This document shows positions 1-8,961 of a stretch of DNA of 64,000 bases, piece after piece. Each line of letters begins with the position of its first letter. Positions within the stretch are counted from its first letter, which is position 1. The DNA lies in assembly GCA_963827785.1 (NCBI GenBank), contig CAWHCT010000020.1, positions 62,001 to 126,000 of the forward strand. The letters run 5' to 3'. The position numbers were made by a program, and so were the translations under genes. Below the pieces are notes generated by a model, which saw only the letters and a program-made list of their open reading frames with translations, made no database searches and was not told the DNA's origin. Source of the DNA: Site-B1 sp963827785. GTDB lineage: Bacteria > Bacteroidota > Bacteroidia > Flavobacteriales > Flavobacteriaceae.

Positions 1-1
1 G

Positions 2-376
2 GAATTCATTATAATAGGAAGATATAATTATGAGAGATGGTTTGGAGATGCTAAAATCATAATAGGTAAGCGAGGATTTGATTTTAATACTGCTGAGGAT
101 AACTCAAATTATGGAGGAGATATCTATAAGAATTATTTTGATAGGGTAAGTGACAGTAATAATGAAATTGGCCAGGGAAATACTACTGAATCATTTTATT
201 TAGAGTTGGAGGCTGGTTATTTACTCAATCCAACAACCAATCTCAAACTTTTCTTCAATATTAAAAACAGAAATTTTGTTCCTAAAGTGGATACTCAATC
301 GACATTTGACAATAGTACGGTTTGGTTCAACATAGGATTGAGAACAGATATATTTAATTGGTATTTCGATTTGTAG
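2..376 (+). CDS. C-terminal end of an outer-membrane protein (5' end outside window)
   Basis: The reading frame is open from base 2 to a TAG at 374-376 (124 codons visible). The visible part alternates short hydrophobic and aromatic strands with polar turns (ELEAGYLL, LKLFFNIKN, TVWFNIGLRTDIFNWYFDL) and ends close to an aromatic residue, as outer-membrane beta-barrels do. Gliding protein RemB would be one candidate in this family of bacteria, but nothing in this fragment proves it. The cyoE promoter overlaps its last codons, so the next gene is probably transcribed separately. Confidence 0.55.
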   Translation, partial: EFIIIGRYNYERWFGDAKIIIGKRGFDFNTAEDNSNYGGDIYKNYFDRVSDSNNEIGQGNTTESFYLELEAGYLLNPTTNLKLFFNIKNRNFVPKVDTQSTFDNSTVWFNIGLRTDIFNWYFDL

Positions 377-400
377 AATTAACTTTTCAAAGTATCTTTG
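371..400 (+). promoter_or_regulatory. Bacteroidota-type promoter for cyoE
   Basis: TTG at 371-373 is followed after 19 nt by TATCTTTG at 393-400. This fits the Bacteroidota consensus TTG-N19-TAnnTTTG exactly. The ATG of cyoE is at 410, so the leader would be only a few bases long. No terminator is seen between the upstream gene and this site. Confidence 0.6.
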
Positions 401-409
401 CTCGCTCAA

Positions 410-1327
410 ATGAGTAATACTAAGTTGGATACTACACACACTTCTATATTACCGGTTTCATTTATTTCAAATTTTAAGGAAATAACAAAAATCAGGCTTT
501 CTATAAGCGTGGTGTTTTCATCTCTTGCAGGATACTTACTGGGAGCGAACTCCGTGGATATTAAAACATTGGTCCTTTTGGCCATTGGCGGATACTGCAT
601 GGTTGGTGCTTCAAATGCATATAATCAGATTATTGAAAAAGACCTGGATTCTTTAATGTTAAGAACCCAAAACAGACCAATTCCATCAGGAAGAATGTCA
701 GTAAACCAGGCATTTATCATAGCTGTTATATTGACTTTGGTTGGTATCGCCATTCTTTATTCAATAAATCCTAAAACAGCCATGTTTGGTGCCGTTTCCA
801 TTTTTTTGTATACCAGTATCTATACCCCTTTAAAATTGAAAACACCGTTTTCAGTTTTTGTTGGAGCTATTCCTGGGGCTATTCCTTTCATGTTAGGTTG
901 GGTAGCGGCAACAAACGATTTTGGTATTGAACCGGGAACTTTATTTATGATTCAGTTCTTTTGGCAGTTTCCTCATTTTTGGTCTATTGGATGGTTTTTA
1001 TATGAGGATTATGAAAGAGCAGGATTCTTTATGTTACCAACCAAAAAGAGAGATAAGGGAACTGCTATTCAAATAATAGCATATACTGTCTGGACTATTT
1101 TGGCGTCAATACTTCCTGTTTTTGGTTTTACAGGTAGATTGCAATTATCAATTGTATCGGCAATCATTGTATTTTTATTTGGATTGGTAATGTTGTATTT
1201 TGCCATATTACTATTTAGAAAAATGACAGCCAAAGCGGCAAAGCAATTGATGCTGGCAAGTGTATCATACATTACGCTTCTACAAATAGTTTATGTACTT
1301 GATAAGTTTATAAAATTATGGATTTAA
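410..1327 (+). CDS. cyoE: Protoheme IX farnesyltransferase (heme O synthase)
   Basis: The enzyme transfers a farnesyl group to heme b to give heme O for heme-copper oxidases and sits in the inner membrane. The 305-residue product has the UbiA prenyltransferase pattern: the aspartate-rich motif with NQIIEKDLDSLMLRTQNRP near residues 72-90, a second conserved stretch PHFWSIGWFLYEDYERAGFF near residue 200, and about eight or nine hydrophobic segments. A TTG at 398 is in frame, but the ATG at 410 gives the usual N-terminus. The end overlaps the next oxidase gene by 10 bases, so the genes are co-transcribed. Confidence 0.95.
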   Translation: MSNTKLDTTHTSILPVSFISNFKEITKIRLSISVVFSSLAGYLLGANSVDIKTLVLLAIGGYCMVGASNAYNQIIEKDLDSLMLRTQNRPIPSGRMSVNQAFIIAVILTLVGIAILYSINPKTAMFGAVSIFLYTSIYTPLKLKTPFSVFVGAIPGAIPFMLGWVAATNDFGIEPGTLFMIQFFWQFPHFWSIGWFLYEDYERAGFFMLPTKKRDKGTAIQIIAYTVWTILASILPVFGFTGRLQLSIVSAIIVFLFGLVMLYFAILLFRKMTAKAAKQLMLASVSYITLLQIVYVLDKFIKLWI

Positions 1328-1899
1328 CAGAAGGAACCTTACAAGAAAAAAATATCAGAGCTAAAAAAATGATGCTCTGGTTTGGTATTGCATCATTGAT
1401 AATGTCTTTTGCTGGCTGGACCAGTGCTTATGTGGTCAGTAGCACTAGAGAAGACTGGTTAAAGGATTTCGTGTTGCCCAATGCATTTATTATAAGTACC
1501 ATAGTAATTTTAATAAGTAGTTTAACCTTCTTACTGGCAAAAAACGCAATTAAAAAAGGCAATAGATCACAAACTACTCTTTTCCTTTTCTTAACCCTTT
1601 TCTTAGGTTTATTTTTTATAAGTAATCAGTTTAAGGGCTTTAGGGAGATCATAGATGCAGGATATAATTTTACAGGGCCTACAAGCAACGTGACCATGTC
1701 CTATATCTACTTAATTGCATTAGTGCATATTGTGCACGTAATTGTTGCATTAATCTGCATATTGGTCGTAATTTATAATCATTTTAAACAACGATACGAT
1801 TCAAAAAATTTGTTGGGTTTAGAACTGGCGGCTACTTTCTGGCATTTTGTTGATATTTTGTGGCTTTACCTGTTTTTATTTTTATATTTCTATAAATAA
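1318..1899 (+). CDS. Cytochrome c oxidase subunit III (short form)
   Basis: A five-helix, 193-residue membrane protein of the heme-copper oxidase subunit III family. Visible landmarks are the N-terminal helix with a GWTSAYVV stretch, ALVHIVHVIVALICIL, and the C-terminal helix FWHFVDILWLYLFLFLYFYK. It overlaps the end of cyoE by 10 bases and is followed 43 bases later by a second, longer subunit III gene. Two consecutive subunit III genes are usual in this group of bacteria (family knowledge). Subunits I and II are not in the window. Confidence 0.9.
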   Translation: MDLTEGTLQEKNIRAKKMMLWFGIASLIMSFAGWTSAYVVSSTREDWLKDFVLPNAFIISTIVILISSLTFLLAKNAIKKGNRSQTTLFLFLTLFLGLFFISNQFKGFREIIDAGYNFTGPTSNVTMSYIYLIALVHIVHVIVALICILVVIYNHFKQRYDSKNLLGLELAATFWHFVDILWLYLFLFLYFYK

Positions 1900-1942
1900 A
1901 TTAAATGTTTATTTTTGTTCAAATTTTAATTAAAGACATTAT

Positions 1943-2923
1943 ATGGATACGACAGTTGTAAATACTGGATCAGAAGAAAAAGCTTGGGGAGGAGGACAAA
2001 GGCCGATAAAAGCAAGTTACGGTAAATTGATGATGTGGTTTTTCATTGTTTCTGATGCTTTGACTTTTTCCGGATTTCTAGCCGCATATGGGTTTTCAAG
2101 ATTTAAGTTTATTGATGCTTGGCCAATAGCAGATGAGGTATTTACTCACGTACCTTTTTTACATGGTCAGGAATTGCCAATGATATATGTGGCATTTATG
2201 ACTTTTATTCTTATCATGTCTTCTGTAACTATGGTATTAGCTGTTGATGCAGGTCATAAACTGAATAAATCTAAGGTTACATTCTATTTATTCTTAACCA
2301 TTATAGGCGGTTTGATATTCGTAGGGTCTCAGGCATGGGAATGGGCTACTTTTATTAAAGGTGATTATGGTGCAATACAAACAAGAGGAGGAAACATTCT
2401 TCAGTTTGTTGATACAGAAGGTAAAAGAGTAGCTTTGAACGACTTTGTTGTTGCGGGTGAAAGAGAAAGAGTGGCACAGGGAAGTAATGATGGAGTCTGG
2501 TTTGTAAAGGAGTCTGCTTTACCTGCTTATACCGTAGACGAAGTTATAAGTGGTTTTGAATCCAATCCAAATCTTTTAGTAAGAACTCAATTACTTGACG
2601 TACATGGTAAAAAGACGGTTCTAACAAGAGGTGAATCACTAGAACAATTGAAAGCTAATGGTAAGAACGTAGTTGAAGGAGCGAATTTGAGAATGAATGA
2701 ATATGGGTCACCTTTATTTGCCGATTTCTTTTTCTTTATAACAGGTTTTCATGGGTTCCACGTATTTTCAGGGGTTGTAATCAATATTATTATCTTCTTC
2801 AATGTGATTTTAGGCACATATGAGAAAAGGAAAAGTTATGAGATGGTAGAGAAGGTTGGACTATATTGGCACTTTGTAGACTTAGTTTGGGTATTTGTAT
2901 TTACGTTCTTTTACCTTGTTTAA
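1943..2923 (+). CDS. Cytochrome c oxidase subunit III (long form with insertion)
   Basis: This 326-residue subunit III keeps the helices of the family (LMMWFFIVSDALTFSGFLAA at the start, GLYWHFVDLVWVFVFTFFYL at the end). It carries about 100 extra, mostly hydrophilic residues (roughly 138-250) between SQAWEWATFIKG and FADFFFFITGFHGFHVFSG. By position the insert lies between two membrane helices and so forms an extramembrane domain. The insert has no cysteines and no cofactor motif I recognise. It sits between short subunit III and subunit IV with gaps of 43 and 20 bases, in one operon. Confidence 0.92.
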   Translation: MDTTVVNTGSEEKAWGGGQRPIKASYGKLMMWFFIVSDALTFSGFLAAYGFSRFKFIDAWPIADEVFTHVPFLHGQELPMIYVAFMTFILIMSSVTMVLAVDAGHKLNKSKVTFYLFLTIIGGLIFVGSQAWEWATFIKGDYGAIQTRGGNILQFVDTEGKRVALNDFVVAGERERVAQGSNDGVWFVKESALPAYTVDEVISGFESNPNLLVRTQLLDVHGKKTVLTRGESLEQLKANGKNVVEGANLRMNEYGSPLFADFFFFITGFHGFHVFSGVVINIIIFFNVILGTYEKRKSYEMVEKVGLYWHFVDLVWVFVFTFFYLV

Positions 2924-2943
2924 TTTAGAAATTAGAAATTATT

Positions 2944-3324
2944 ATGGCACACGATCATAAATTAGAGATATTCAGAGGTTTAATAAAATTTAAATCTAAT
3001 ACAGATAAGATTTGGGGTGTATTAGTGTTTTTGACAGTTGTCACTGGAGTGGAGGTTGTATTAGGAATATATAAACCGGAAAGTTTATTTGTAAAAGTTC
3101 TTGGAATGAAAGCGCTAAACTGGATATTCATTCTTTTAACAATTGTTAAGGCATATTATATTACCTGGGATTTTATGCACATGAGAGATGAAACACCTGC
3201 ATTAAAGAGAATGGTGGTCTGGACTGCAATATTCTTGATTTGTTATTTGCTTTTCATTCTTTTACAAGAAGGAGGATATGTATTTGATGTGTACAGAGAT
3301 GGTTATATTAAACACGATTTTTAA
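2944..3324 (+). CDS. Cytochrome c oxidase subunit IV family protein
   Basis: A 126-residue membrane protein with three hydrophobic helices. It starts with a His-rich cytoplasmic end (MAHDHKLEIF) and contains the HMRDE segment after helix two, as in bacterial oxidase subunit IV (COX4_pro) proteins. These small subunits help assemble or stabilise the oxidase (family knowledge). It is the last gene before a strong terminator at 3342-3371, so it closes the structural-gene operon. Confidence 0.85.
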   Translation: MAHDHKLEIFRGLIKFKSNTDKIWGVLVFLTVVTGVEVVLGIYKPESLFVKVLGMKALNWIFILLTIVKAYYITWDFMHMRDETPALKRMVVWTAIFLICYLLFILLQEGGYVFDVYRDGYIKHDF

Positions 3325-3341
3325 TAACGTTAAATAATAGT

Positions 3342-3371
3342 AAAAGGCGGTTTTTTTAAACCGCCTTTTTT
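3342..3371 (+). terminator. Rho-independent terminator after oxidase subunit genes
   Basis: A perfect stem of about 12 bp (AAAAGGCGGTTT pairing with AAACCGCCTTTT), a TTTT loop and a T-tract. It ends only a dozen bases before the next start codon at 3383. Confidence 0.9.
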
Positions 3372-3382
3372 ATTTTTGCACA

Positions 3383-4108
3383 ATGAAAATCAACGATGTT
3401 AAAAATAAAGTCATACTAGGAATTTTATTCATACTCCCTGTTATTTTTCTTTTGTTCTTATATCCGTCAACAAACAATTATAATCCATTAGAAGTTGTTC
3501 AAACCAATATCAATGAATTATCCAATTTTTCTTCAGATGACGGAGCAGATATTGAACTAGAAGGGAATATAACATTGCTGGGCTTTTTAGGCAATGCCCC
3601 GAACAGAAAGGCTCTTCCTGCTTTGAACCTCAAAGAACTGATCTATGATAAATTTAAAGGGTTTAAGAAATTTCAGGTTATTATGCTGGTAGCTAATGGT
3701 AGTGAAAATGAGGTGAGACAATTGGAAAAGGAGTTAAATCAATATGACCAATTAAAATATTGGCATTTCGCTTATGGAAACCCGGAAGATATATTAAAAG
3801 TTTTTGAAAGTTTGAAATCTGATTTCAATTTAGATGAAAGTTTAGCTACAGACCATGTTTTTATAATAGATAAAGAAAAAAATCAAAGAGGCAGATTGGA
3901 TGACAGAGATAAAAAAGAAAAAGAAAAGAATGCTGCTGTTTATCCACTGTTATCATATGACTGTATTGAAGTGGCCGAATTAAAGAATAAAATGGCCAGT
4001 GAAGACATGCGAGTTTTATTTACGGAATACAGACAAAAACGGAAAGGGGACTTTAATACTGATGCAAGAAGAGATCAAGATCTAAAAGGAAATTATGAAG
4101 AAAACTAA
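3383..4108 (+). CDS. Membrane-anchored SCO-like protein without catalytic cysteines
   Basis: A 241-residue protein with one N-terminal membrane anchor (VILGILFILPVIFLLFLYP). A soluble part follows with beta-alpha-beta pattern resembling a thioredoxin fold: NITLLGFLGNAP where a CxxxC would be expected, FQVIMLVANGS, and HVFIIDKEKNQRGRLDDRD as the late strand-turn. The only cysteine is in the YDCIE segment, so redox or copper binding of the SCO kind is not expected. It overlaps a true SCO gene by 14 bases. I infer a SCO paralogue that lost its metal site, acting in oxidase assembly. TATTTTTG at 3371-3378 resembles a -7 element almost touching the ATG. Confidence 0.6.
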   Translation: MKINDVKNKVILGILFILPVIFLLFLYPSTNNYNPLEVVQTNINELSNFSSDDGADIELEGNITLLGFLGNAPNRKALPALNLKELIYDKFKGFKKFQVIMLVANGSENEVRQLEKELNQYDQLKYWHFAYGNPEDILKVFESLKSDFNLDESLATDHVFIIDKEKNQRGRLDDRDKKEKEKNAAVYPLLSYDCIEVAELKNKMASEDMRVLFTEYRQKRKGDFNTDARRDQDLKGNYEEN

Positions 4109-4847
4109 TTATTCGTACGTAGGGATATCATTTATCATTCTAGTGTTTGGGATCATATTTATTCCAAGAATCATTGAAAGATTACAAAAAGGGGACATTA
4201 CCCGTAATGAAAGACTGAGTAAAGAAAATATAAGTGATAAAAGAGAAGATTCATCAGATGAATTATCATTTCTTGAAATTAATGATGAAAGGAAAACAGT
4301 ACCTGAATTTAGTTTTACAGACCAAAATGGTGAAACTATAACAAATGAAAATTATAAAGGTAAAGTTTACGTTGTTGAATTCTTTTTTACAACCTGCCCA
4401 ACCATTTGTCCTAAGATGAATTATAATTTGATCCAGGTACAAAACTATTTTGAAGACTACAAAGATGATTTTGGAGTCGCTTCATTTACTATTAATCCGT
4501 TTAACGATACTGTGGAAGTTTTAAAAGCTTATGCCGATAAGTATGGAGTAAGCAACCCTAATTGGCATCTCATGACAGGAGATCGAGATAAAATTTATGA
4601 ATTGGCAAATCAGGGATTCAACATTTATGTAGGTCAAAACGACGAGGTAGAAGGTGGTTTTGAACATTCCGGAAATTTTGCTTTAATTGACAAAAATGGA
4701 TTCATCAGATCGAGAAAAGATGCTTTCGGTAACCCAAAAATATTTTATAAAGGAATTGTGAGTGAAGAAGAAAAGATGGATGAAGATGGTGAGGAAGAAG
4801 AAATTAGCATGTTGAAGGAGGATATTAAAAAATTGCTAGATGAGTAA
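4095..4847 (+). CDS. SCO family protein (copper insertion into cytochrome oxidase)
   Basis: A 250-residue, membrane-anchored thioredoxin-fold protein. It has the SCO copper site: CPTIC in FFFTTCPTICPKMNYNL (CxxxC) and the distal histidine in GGFEHSGNFALIDKNG. SCO proteins deliver copper to, or reduce, the CuA site of oxidase subunit II on the periplasmic side (family knowledge). A hydrophobic helix at residues 7-24 is the anchor. The acidic C-terminal tail (EEEKMDEDGEEEEI) is unusual but short. The gene overlaps the genes on both sides (14 and 8 bases), showing a tightly coupled operon. Confidence 0.92.
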   Translation: MKKTNYSYVGISFIILVFGIIFIPRIIERLQKGDITRNERLSKENISDKREDSSDELSFLEINDERKTVPEFSFTDQNGETITNENYKGKVYVVEFFFTTCPTICPKMNYNLIQVQNYFEDYKDDFGVASFTINPFNDTVEVLKAYADKYGVSNPNWHLMTGDRDKIYELANQGFNIYVGQNDEVEGGFEHSGNFALIDKNGFIRSRKDAFGNPKIFYKGIVSEEEKMDEDGEEEEISMLKEDIKKLLDE

Positions 4848-5376
4848 GGATAATATCATTTTAGACGAAAAGAAATATAATAAATGGATAGTTATTTTAT
4901 CTGTAATCATACCAGTAGTCGTAGCAACTTTATTTGGAATAAAAATAGATGTTGAATTGCCCATATTCTTACCACCTGTTTACGCAACAATTAATGCATT
5001 AACTGCAATAGTATTGATAATTGCAGTTTGGGCAATAAAGAATAAAAAAAGGAACCTTCATGAGAATTTGATGAAGTTTGCCATTGTTCTTTCAATTATA
5101 TTTTTAGTTATGTATGTCGCCTATCATATGACTAGTGATTCAACAAAATTTGGTGGTGAAGGAATGATAATTTACATTTATTATTTTATATTGATCACTC
5201 ATATATTGTTATCTGTAATTATTATTCCATTTGTTTTAATCACTTATGTTAGAGCTATTACCAATAATTTTGAAAGGCACAAAAGAATAGCAAAGGTCAC
5301 CTTTCCGCTTTGGTTATATGTCGCTATAACAGGAGTAATTGTTTATTTGATGATCTCACCATATTATTCAGGCTAA
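4840..5376 (+). CDS. DUF420 membrane protein
   Basis: A 178-residue membrane protein with five predicted helices. It matches the DUF420 family in length, in the NLHENLMKFAIVLS segment, in the conserved histidine of YVAYHMTSDS, and in the HRRIAK-like turn (HKRIAKVTFPLWLYVAITG). The histidines suggest heme or metal contact, but the biochemical role is not established. DUF420 genes commonly lie next to SCO and oxidase genes, as here, where it overlaps SCO by 8 bases and shares one base with the next gene. Confidence 0.85.
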   Translation: MSKDNIILDEKKYNKWIVILSVIIPVVVATLFGIKIDVELPIFLPPVYATINALTAIVLIIAVWAIKNKKRNLHENLMKFAIVLSIIFLVMYVAYHMTSDSTKFGGEGMIIYIYYFILITHILLSVIIIPFVLITYVRAITNNFERHKRIAKVTFPLWLYVAITGVIVYLMISPYYSG

Positions 5377-5603
5377 TGATTAATAAAAAGACTTTCATAA
5401 TACTATTTCTTCTTTTCTTGATCTCATTAACAATGGATGCTCAATGTGCCATGTGTCGAGCTGTATTAGAAAGTGAAGATGGACAAAGCACAGCTAAAGG
5501 AATTAATGACGGGATTGTTTATTTGATGTTAATTCCATATTTACTGGTTGGGGGCTTTGGCTATATTATATATTACAAATTCTTCAGAACTAAAAAAAAT
5601 TAG
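5376..5603 (+). CDS. Small exported CxxC membrane protein of the oxidase cluster
   Basis: A 75-residue protein starting at the ATG of the TAATGA junction with the DUF420 gene (one-base overlap). It has a signal peptide (INKKTFIILFLLFLISLTMDA), then QCAMCRAVLESEDG, then a single C-terminal helix and a basic tail (FFRTKKN). The CAMC pair right after the expected cleavage site would face the periplasm. Position beside SCO and DUF420 suggests a role in copper or thiol chemistry for oxidase assembly; this is inference. It is not a cytochrome c, since no CxxCH is present. Confidence 0.75.
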   Translation: MINKKTFIILFLLFLISLTMDAQCAMCRAVLESEDGQSTAKGINDGIVYLMLIPYLLVGGFGYIIYYKFFRTKKN

Positions 5604-5717
5604 CTTAATTAACTCTAGGATGTAACAATCTTTGATTTTAGTAGTCTTAATCAGTATAAGTAATCATTTCTTAACACTTTATTAGGACAAAAAAAGTCTT
5701 GTTTTACGTAACATTGC

Positions 5718-6437
5718 ATGATTAACCATCCAGTTATGATACAATTAAAAGATCTTCACAAATCTTATTATATGGGCACCAATACCCTTCACGTTTTGAA
5801 GGGTATTAATTTTAATGTAAAAGAGGGTGAAATGGTTTCCATAATGGGATCATCGGGTTCCGGAAAATCTACATTACTCAATATTCTGGGAATATTGGAT
5901 GAAGCTGATTCTGGTTCATACACACTTGACGGGATTCCTATAAAAAACCTGAACGAAAAAATTGCCGCTAAATATAGAAATGAATTCCTTGGCTTTGTTT
6001 TTCAATCTTTTAATCTTGTTAATTACAAGTCTGCATTAGACAATGTAGCCCTGCCATTATACTACAAAGGAATGAAACGTAATGAGCGTATGGATCTGGC
6101 ACTTCACTATCTGGAAAAAGTAGGTTTGGCCGAGTGGTCACATCATTTGCCAAGTGAAATGTCAGGAGGCCAAAAACAACGGGTAGCAGTTGCAAGAGCC
6201 TTGGTTACAAATCCTAAAGTTCTTTTGGCTGATGAGCCAACGGGTGCTTTGGATTCAGTGACCTCTCTTGAAGTTATGGAATTGATTCAAGAAATTAATG
6301 ATGAGGGAAAAACAATATTGATTGTGACCCATGAACATGATATTGCTAATATGACAAAACGTATTGTCAACTTGAAGGATGGTGTCATTATTCATGATGA
6401 TAAGGTTGAACAAGTAAGAGTTAAGCAACATGTTTAA
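5718..6437 (+). CDS. ABC transporter ATPase, MacB/LolD type
   Basis: A 239-residue nucleotide-binding protein with all ABC landmarks: Walker A GSSGSGKST, Q-loop VFQSFNLV, signature SGGQKQRVAVARAL, Walker B VLLADEPTGALD, and the switch histidine in IVTHEHD. The length and the TGALDS ending of Walker B are those of the MacB/LolD class, which powers mechanotransmission rather than substrate passage through the membrane. The start at 5718 is used; an in-frame ATG at 5736 (MIQLKDLHKSYY) is equally possible. It overlaps the following permease by 8 bases. Confidence 0.93.
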   Translation: MINHPVMIQLKDLHKSYYMGTNTLHVLKGINFNVKEGEMVSIMGSSGSGKSTLLNILGILDEADSGSYTLDGIPIKNLNEKIAAKYRNEFLGFVFQSFNLVNYKSALDNVALPLYYKGMKRNERMDLALHYLEKVGLAEWSHHLPSEMSGGQKQRVAVARALVTNPKVLLADEPTGALDSVTSLEVMELIQEINDEGKTILIVTHEHDIANMTKRIVNLKDGVIIHDDKVEQVRVKQHV

Positions 6438-7674
6438 TATAGAGCGCTGGCAGGAAATATTTGAAACACTAAGTAAAAATAAGCTTAGGACCATTTTGAC
6501 TGGTATATCTGTCGCGTCTGGGATTTTTATTCTTGTTATTTTACTTGGGTTTAGTTCAGGGATTGAGAATGGTGTAAAATCAGAATTTGAGCGAGATGCT
6601 ACCAATGAAATCAGTGTTTGGACAAGACGAACTACTAAAGGTTATAAAGGTTTAAATCCAGGTAGGTATATCCAATTGAAAAATAATGATTTTTCTTCTA
6701 TTTCAAGAGATTATGATGATTATTTAGAGTATAGGTCTGCAAATTATAGTTTATGGGGAGGGCAGGTTGTTTACAACAATGAAACCGGAAATTTTAGAGT
6801 TCAGGGAGTTTTACCGGATTATCAGTTTATTGAAAATTCAGATATTCTTGCTGGCAGGTTTTTAAATGAATCAGATATACAGGAATCCAAAAAAGTTGCA
6901 GTTATTGGTAATAAAGTAAATACTGATCTATTTAAAGGCGAGAATCCCATTGACAAAAGTGTGTCTATTTATGGTATCAATTTTAAGGTAGTAGGCGTTT
7001 ATTCAGATCCGGGAGGAGAACGGGAGGAAAGCAATGTTTACATTCCTTTAACAACAGTTCAAACGTCATTTCATGGAGACGATAATATCAGAAACATGGC
7101 ATTTACTGTTAAAATGTCCGATAATTTTAAAGAAGCAGTCGAGATATCAAAAAACCTTTCGTTAGCAATTGAAAATGACATTAAACAAAAACATATTGTT
7201 GCCCCAGATGATCAAGCAGCTGTAAGGGTAAACAACACTCTTGAAGAGGCTAAGAAAATATATTCACTTATAGATACAATTAAAGCAGTTTTTTGGTTCA
7301 TTGGCATTGGGACCATAATAGCGGGTGTTGTTGGTGTAGGCAACATCATGATCATTATTGTTAAAGAGCGAACCAAGGAAATAGGAATAAGAAAAGCTTT
7401 AGGCGCCAGACCTAATTCAATAATAGCCATGATACTTCAGGAAGCAATTTTTGTAACAATGTTTTCCGGATTATTTGGTTTGATAGCAGGACTGGGTTTA
7501 TTAGAGATAGTAGGTCCACAAGTTGATAGTCCCTATATAAAATTTCCTCAAGTAGACTTTAAAACAGCTTTGACAACTGTTTTCGTACTTGTACTGGCTG
7601 GCACTTTAGCAGGATTTCTGCCTGCCTATAGAGCTGCCAAAATAAAACCGGTTGTAGCACTAAGAGACGAATAG
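6430..7674 (+). CDS. MacB/FtsX-type ABC permease 1
   Basis: A 414-residue permease with the MacB plan: one N-terminal helix (TGISVASGIFILVILLGFSS), a periplasmic MacB_PCD domain of about 240 residues, then three helices with the ABC contact loop VKERTKEIGIRKALGARP. The C-terminal ends in LPAYRAAKIKPVVALRDE, which is typical. Such permeases couple ATP hydrolysis to movement of the periplasmic adaptor (family knowledge). The gene is followed after 2 bases by a paralogous permease, so the transporter is probably a heterodimer. Confidence 0.93.
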   Translation: MFNIERWQEIFETLSKNKLRTILTGISVASGIFILVILLGFSSGIENGVKSEFERDATNEISVWTRRTTKGYKGLNPGRYIQLKNNDFSSISRDYDDYLEYRSANYSLWGGQVVYNNETGNFRVQGVLPDYQFIENSDILAGRFLNESDIQESKKVAVIGNKVNTDLFKGENPIDKSVSIYGINFKVVGVYSDPGGEREESNVYIPLTTVQTSFHGDDNIRNMAFTVKMSDNFKEAVEISKNLSLAIENDIKQKHIVAPDDQAAVRVNNTLEEAKKIYSLIDTIKAVFWFIGIGTIIAGVVGVGNIMIIIVKERTKEIGIRKALGARPNSIIAMILQEAIFVTMFSGLFGLIAGLGLLEIVGPQVDSPYIKFPQVDFKTALTTVFVLVLAGTLAGFLPAYRAAKIKPVVALRDE

Positions 7675-7676
7675 GT

Positions 7677-8937
7677 ATGTTCAGTAAAGATCGTTGGTCA
7701 GAGATTATGGAAGCATTAAATGCCAATAAGGTTAGGACATTCTTAACTGCATTCGGTGTATTTTGGGGGATTGCCATATTAGTTCTATTGCTGGCCTTAA
7801 CAAACGGATTAAGAACTGGTGTCACCGCTGATTTTGGCAACTTTGCCACCAATTCTATGTTTATGTGGACCCAGGGAACCTCAATACCTTACAAAGGACT
7901 TCCCAGACAAAGATGGTTTAATTATAAAATAGATGATATTGCCTCTATAAAAAACGAGTTTCCTCAACTAAAATATGTTTCTCCAAGAAATAGACTAGGA
8001 GGTTATATGGGAAGCAATAATGTTACAAGAGGGATGAAAACCGGAGCTTTTGAAATCTTTGGAGATTATCCTGAATACATAAAACAACAACCAATGGATA
8101 TTCTTGAAGGTAGGTTCTTGAGTTATTCTGATATTAATGTAAAGCGTAAAGTTTGTGTCATAGGGACCGATGTTGTAAAAAGCCTGTATGATAAAAATGA
8201 GGAGGCCATGGGGTCTTACATCAAAATCAATGGGGTTAATTTCATGGTGGTTGGAACTTTTAAATTTAGTAATAGCCAGGGTGACTCAGAGGAAGAAGCT
8301 AATACTATTTTTATACCCTTTACAACGTTTAATCAAGCCTTCAATTATGGTGATACAGTAGGTTGGATGGCAATTACTGCAAATGACGATATCAGTATTA
8401 CCAGTTTAAAAGAGGAAATTTTTACTTTAATGAGAAGCCGCCATACAAGTGCATCCCGATGATAAAAGAGCCATAGGACACCGTGATATAGCAGAAGATT
8501 TTGAACGAGTCAATGGCTTGTTCAATATTTTAACTGTAGTAGGATATTTTGTCGGGGCTTTGATCTTAATGTCTGGTATTATTGGTATCAGCAACATTAT
8601 GCTAATTGTTGTTAAGGAACGTACGCAAGAAATTGGAATACGCAGAGCTTTAGGAGCCACTCCCTGGACCATTAAAGCTCAGATTTTACAAGAAAGTCTC
8701 ATGTTAACAATTTTATCTGGTATGGTAGGCATTTCATTTGCGGCAGGAGTAATCTGGCTAATGAACTATATATTGGACCAACAGGGCCCAGTTGAGAATT
8801 TCGCTAATCCAACGGTTAGTATGCAGGTAGTTTTCACTGCTTTGATCATATTAGTGGGTTCAGGATTATTGGCTGGATTAATCCCGGCTAACCGTGCCAC
8901 AAAAATGAAACCAGTAGATGCTTTAAGAATTGAATAA
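7677..8937 (+). CDS. MacB/FtsX-type ABC permease 2 (frameshifted as read)
   Basis: Two reading frames together make one MacB-type permease. Frame one (7677-8462) holds helix 1 and the periplasmic domain. Frame two (8449-8937) holds VHPDDKRAIG, the last three helices, the contact loop VKERTQEIGIRRALGATP and the end LIPANRATKMKPVDALRIE. Removing one base near 8446 (the C in CATACAAG) restores RHKVHPDDKRA, the expected sequence, and gives about 419 residues. Both halves are otherwise clean, so I read this as one gene with a one-base insertion, either a consensus error or a recent mutation. It pairs with permease 1. Confidence 0.85.
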
Positions 8938-8961
8938 GAATAAACAACTAGTTACTATAAA

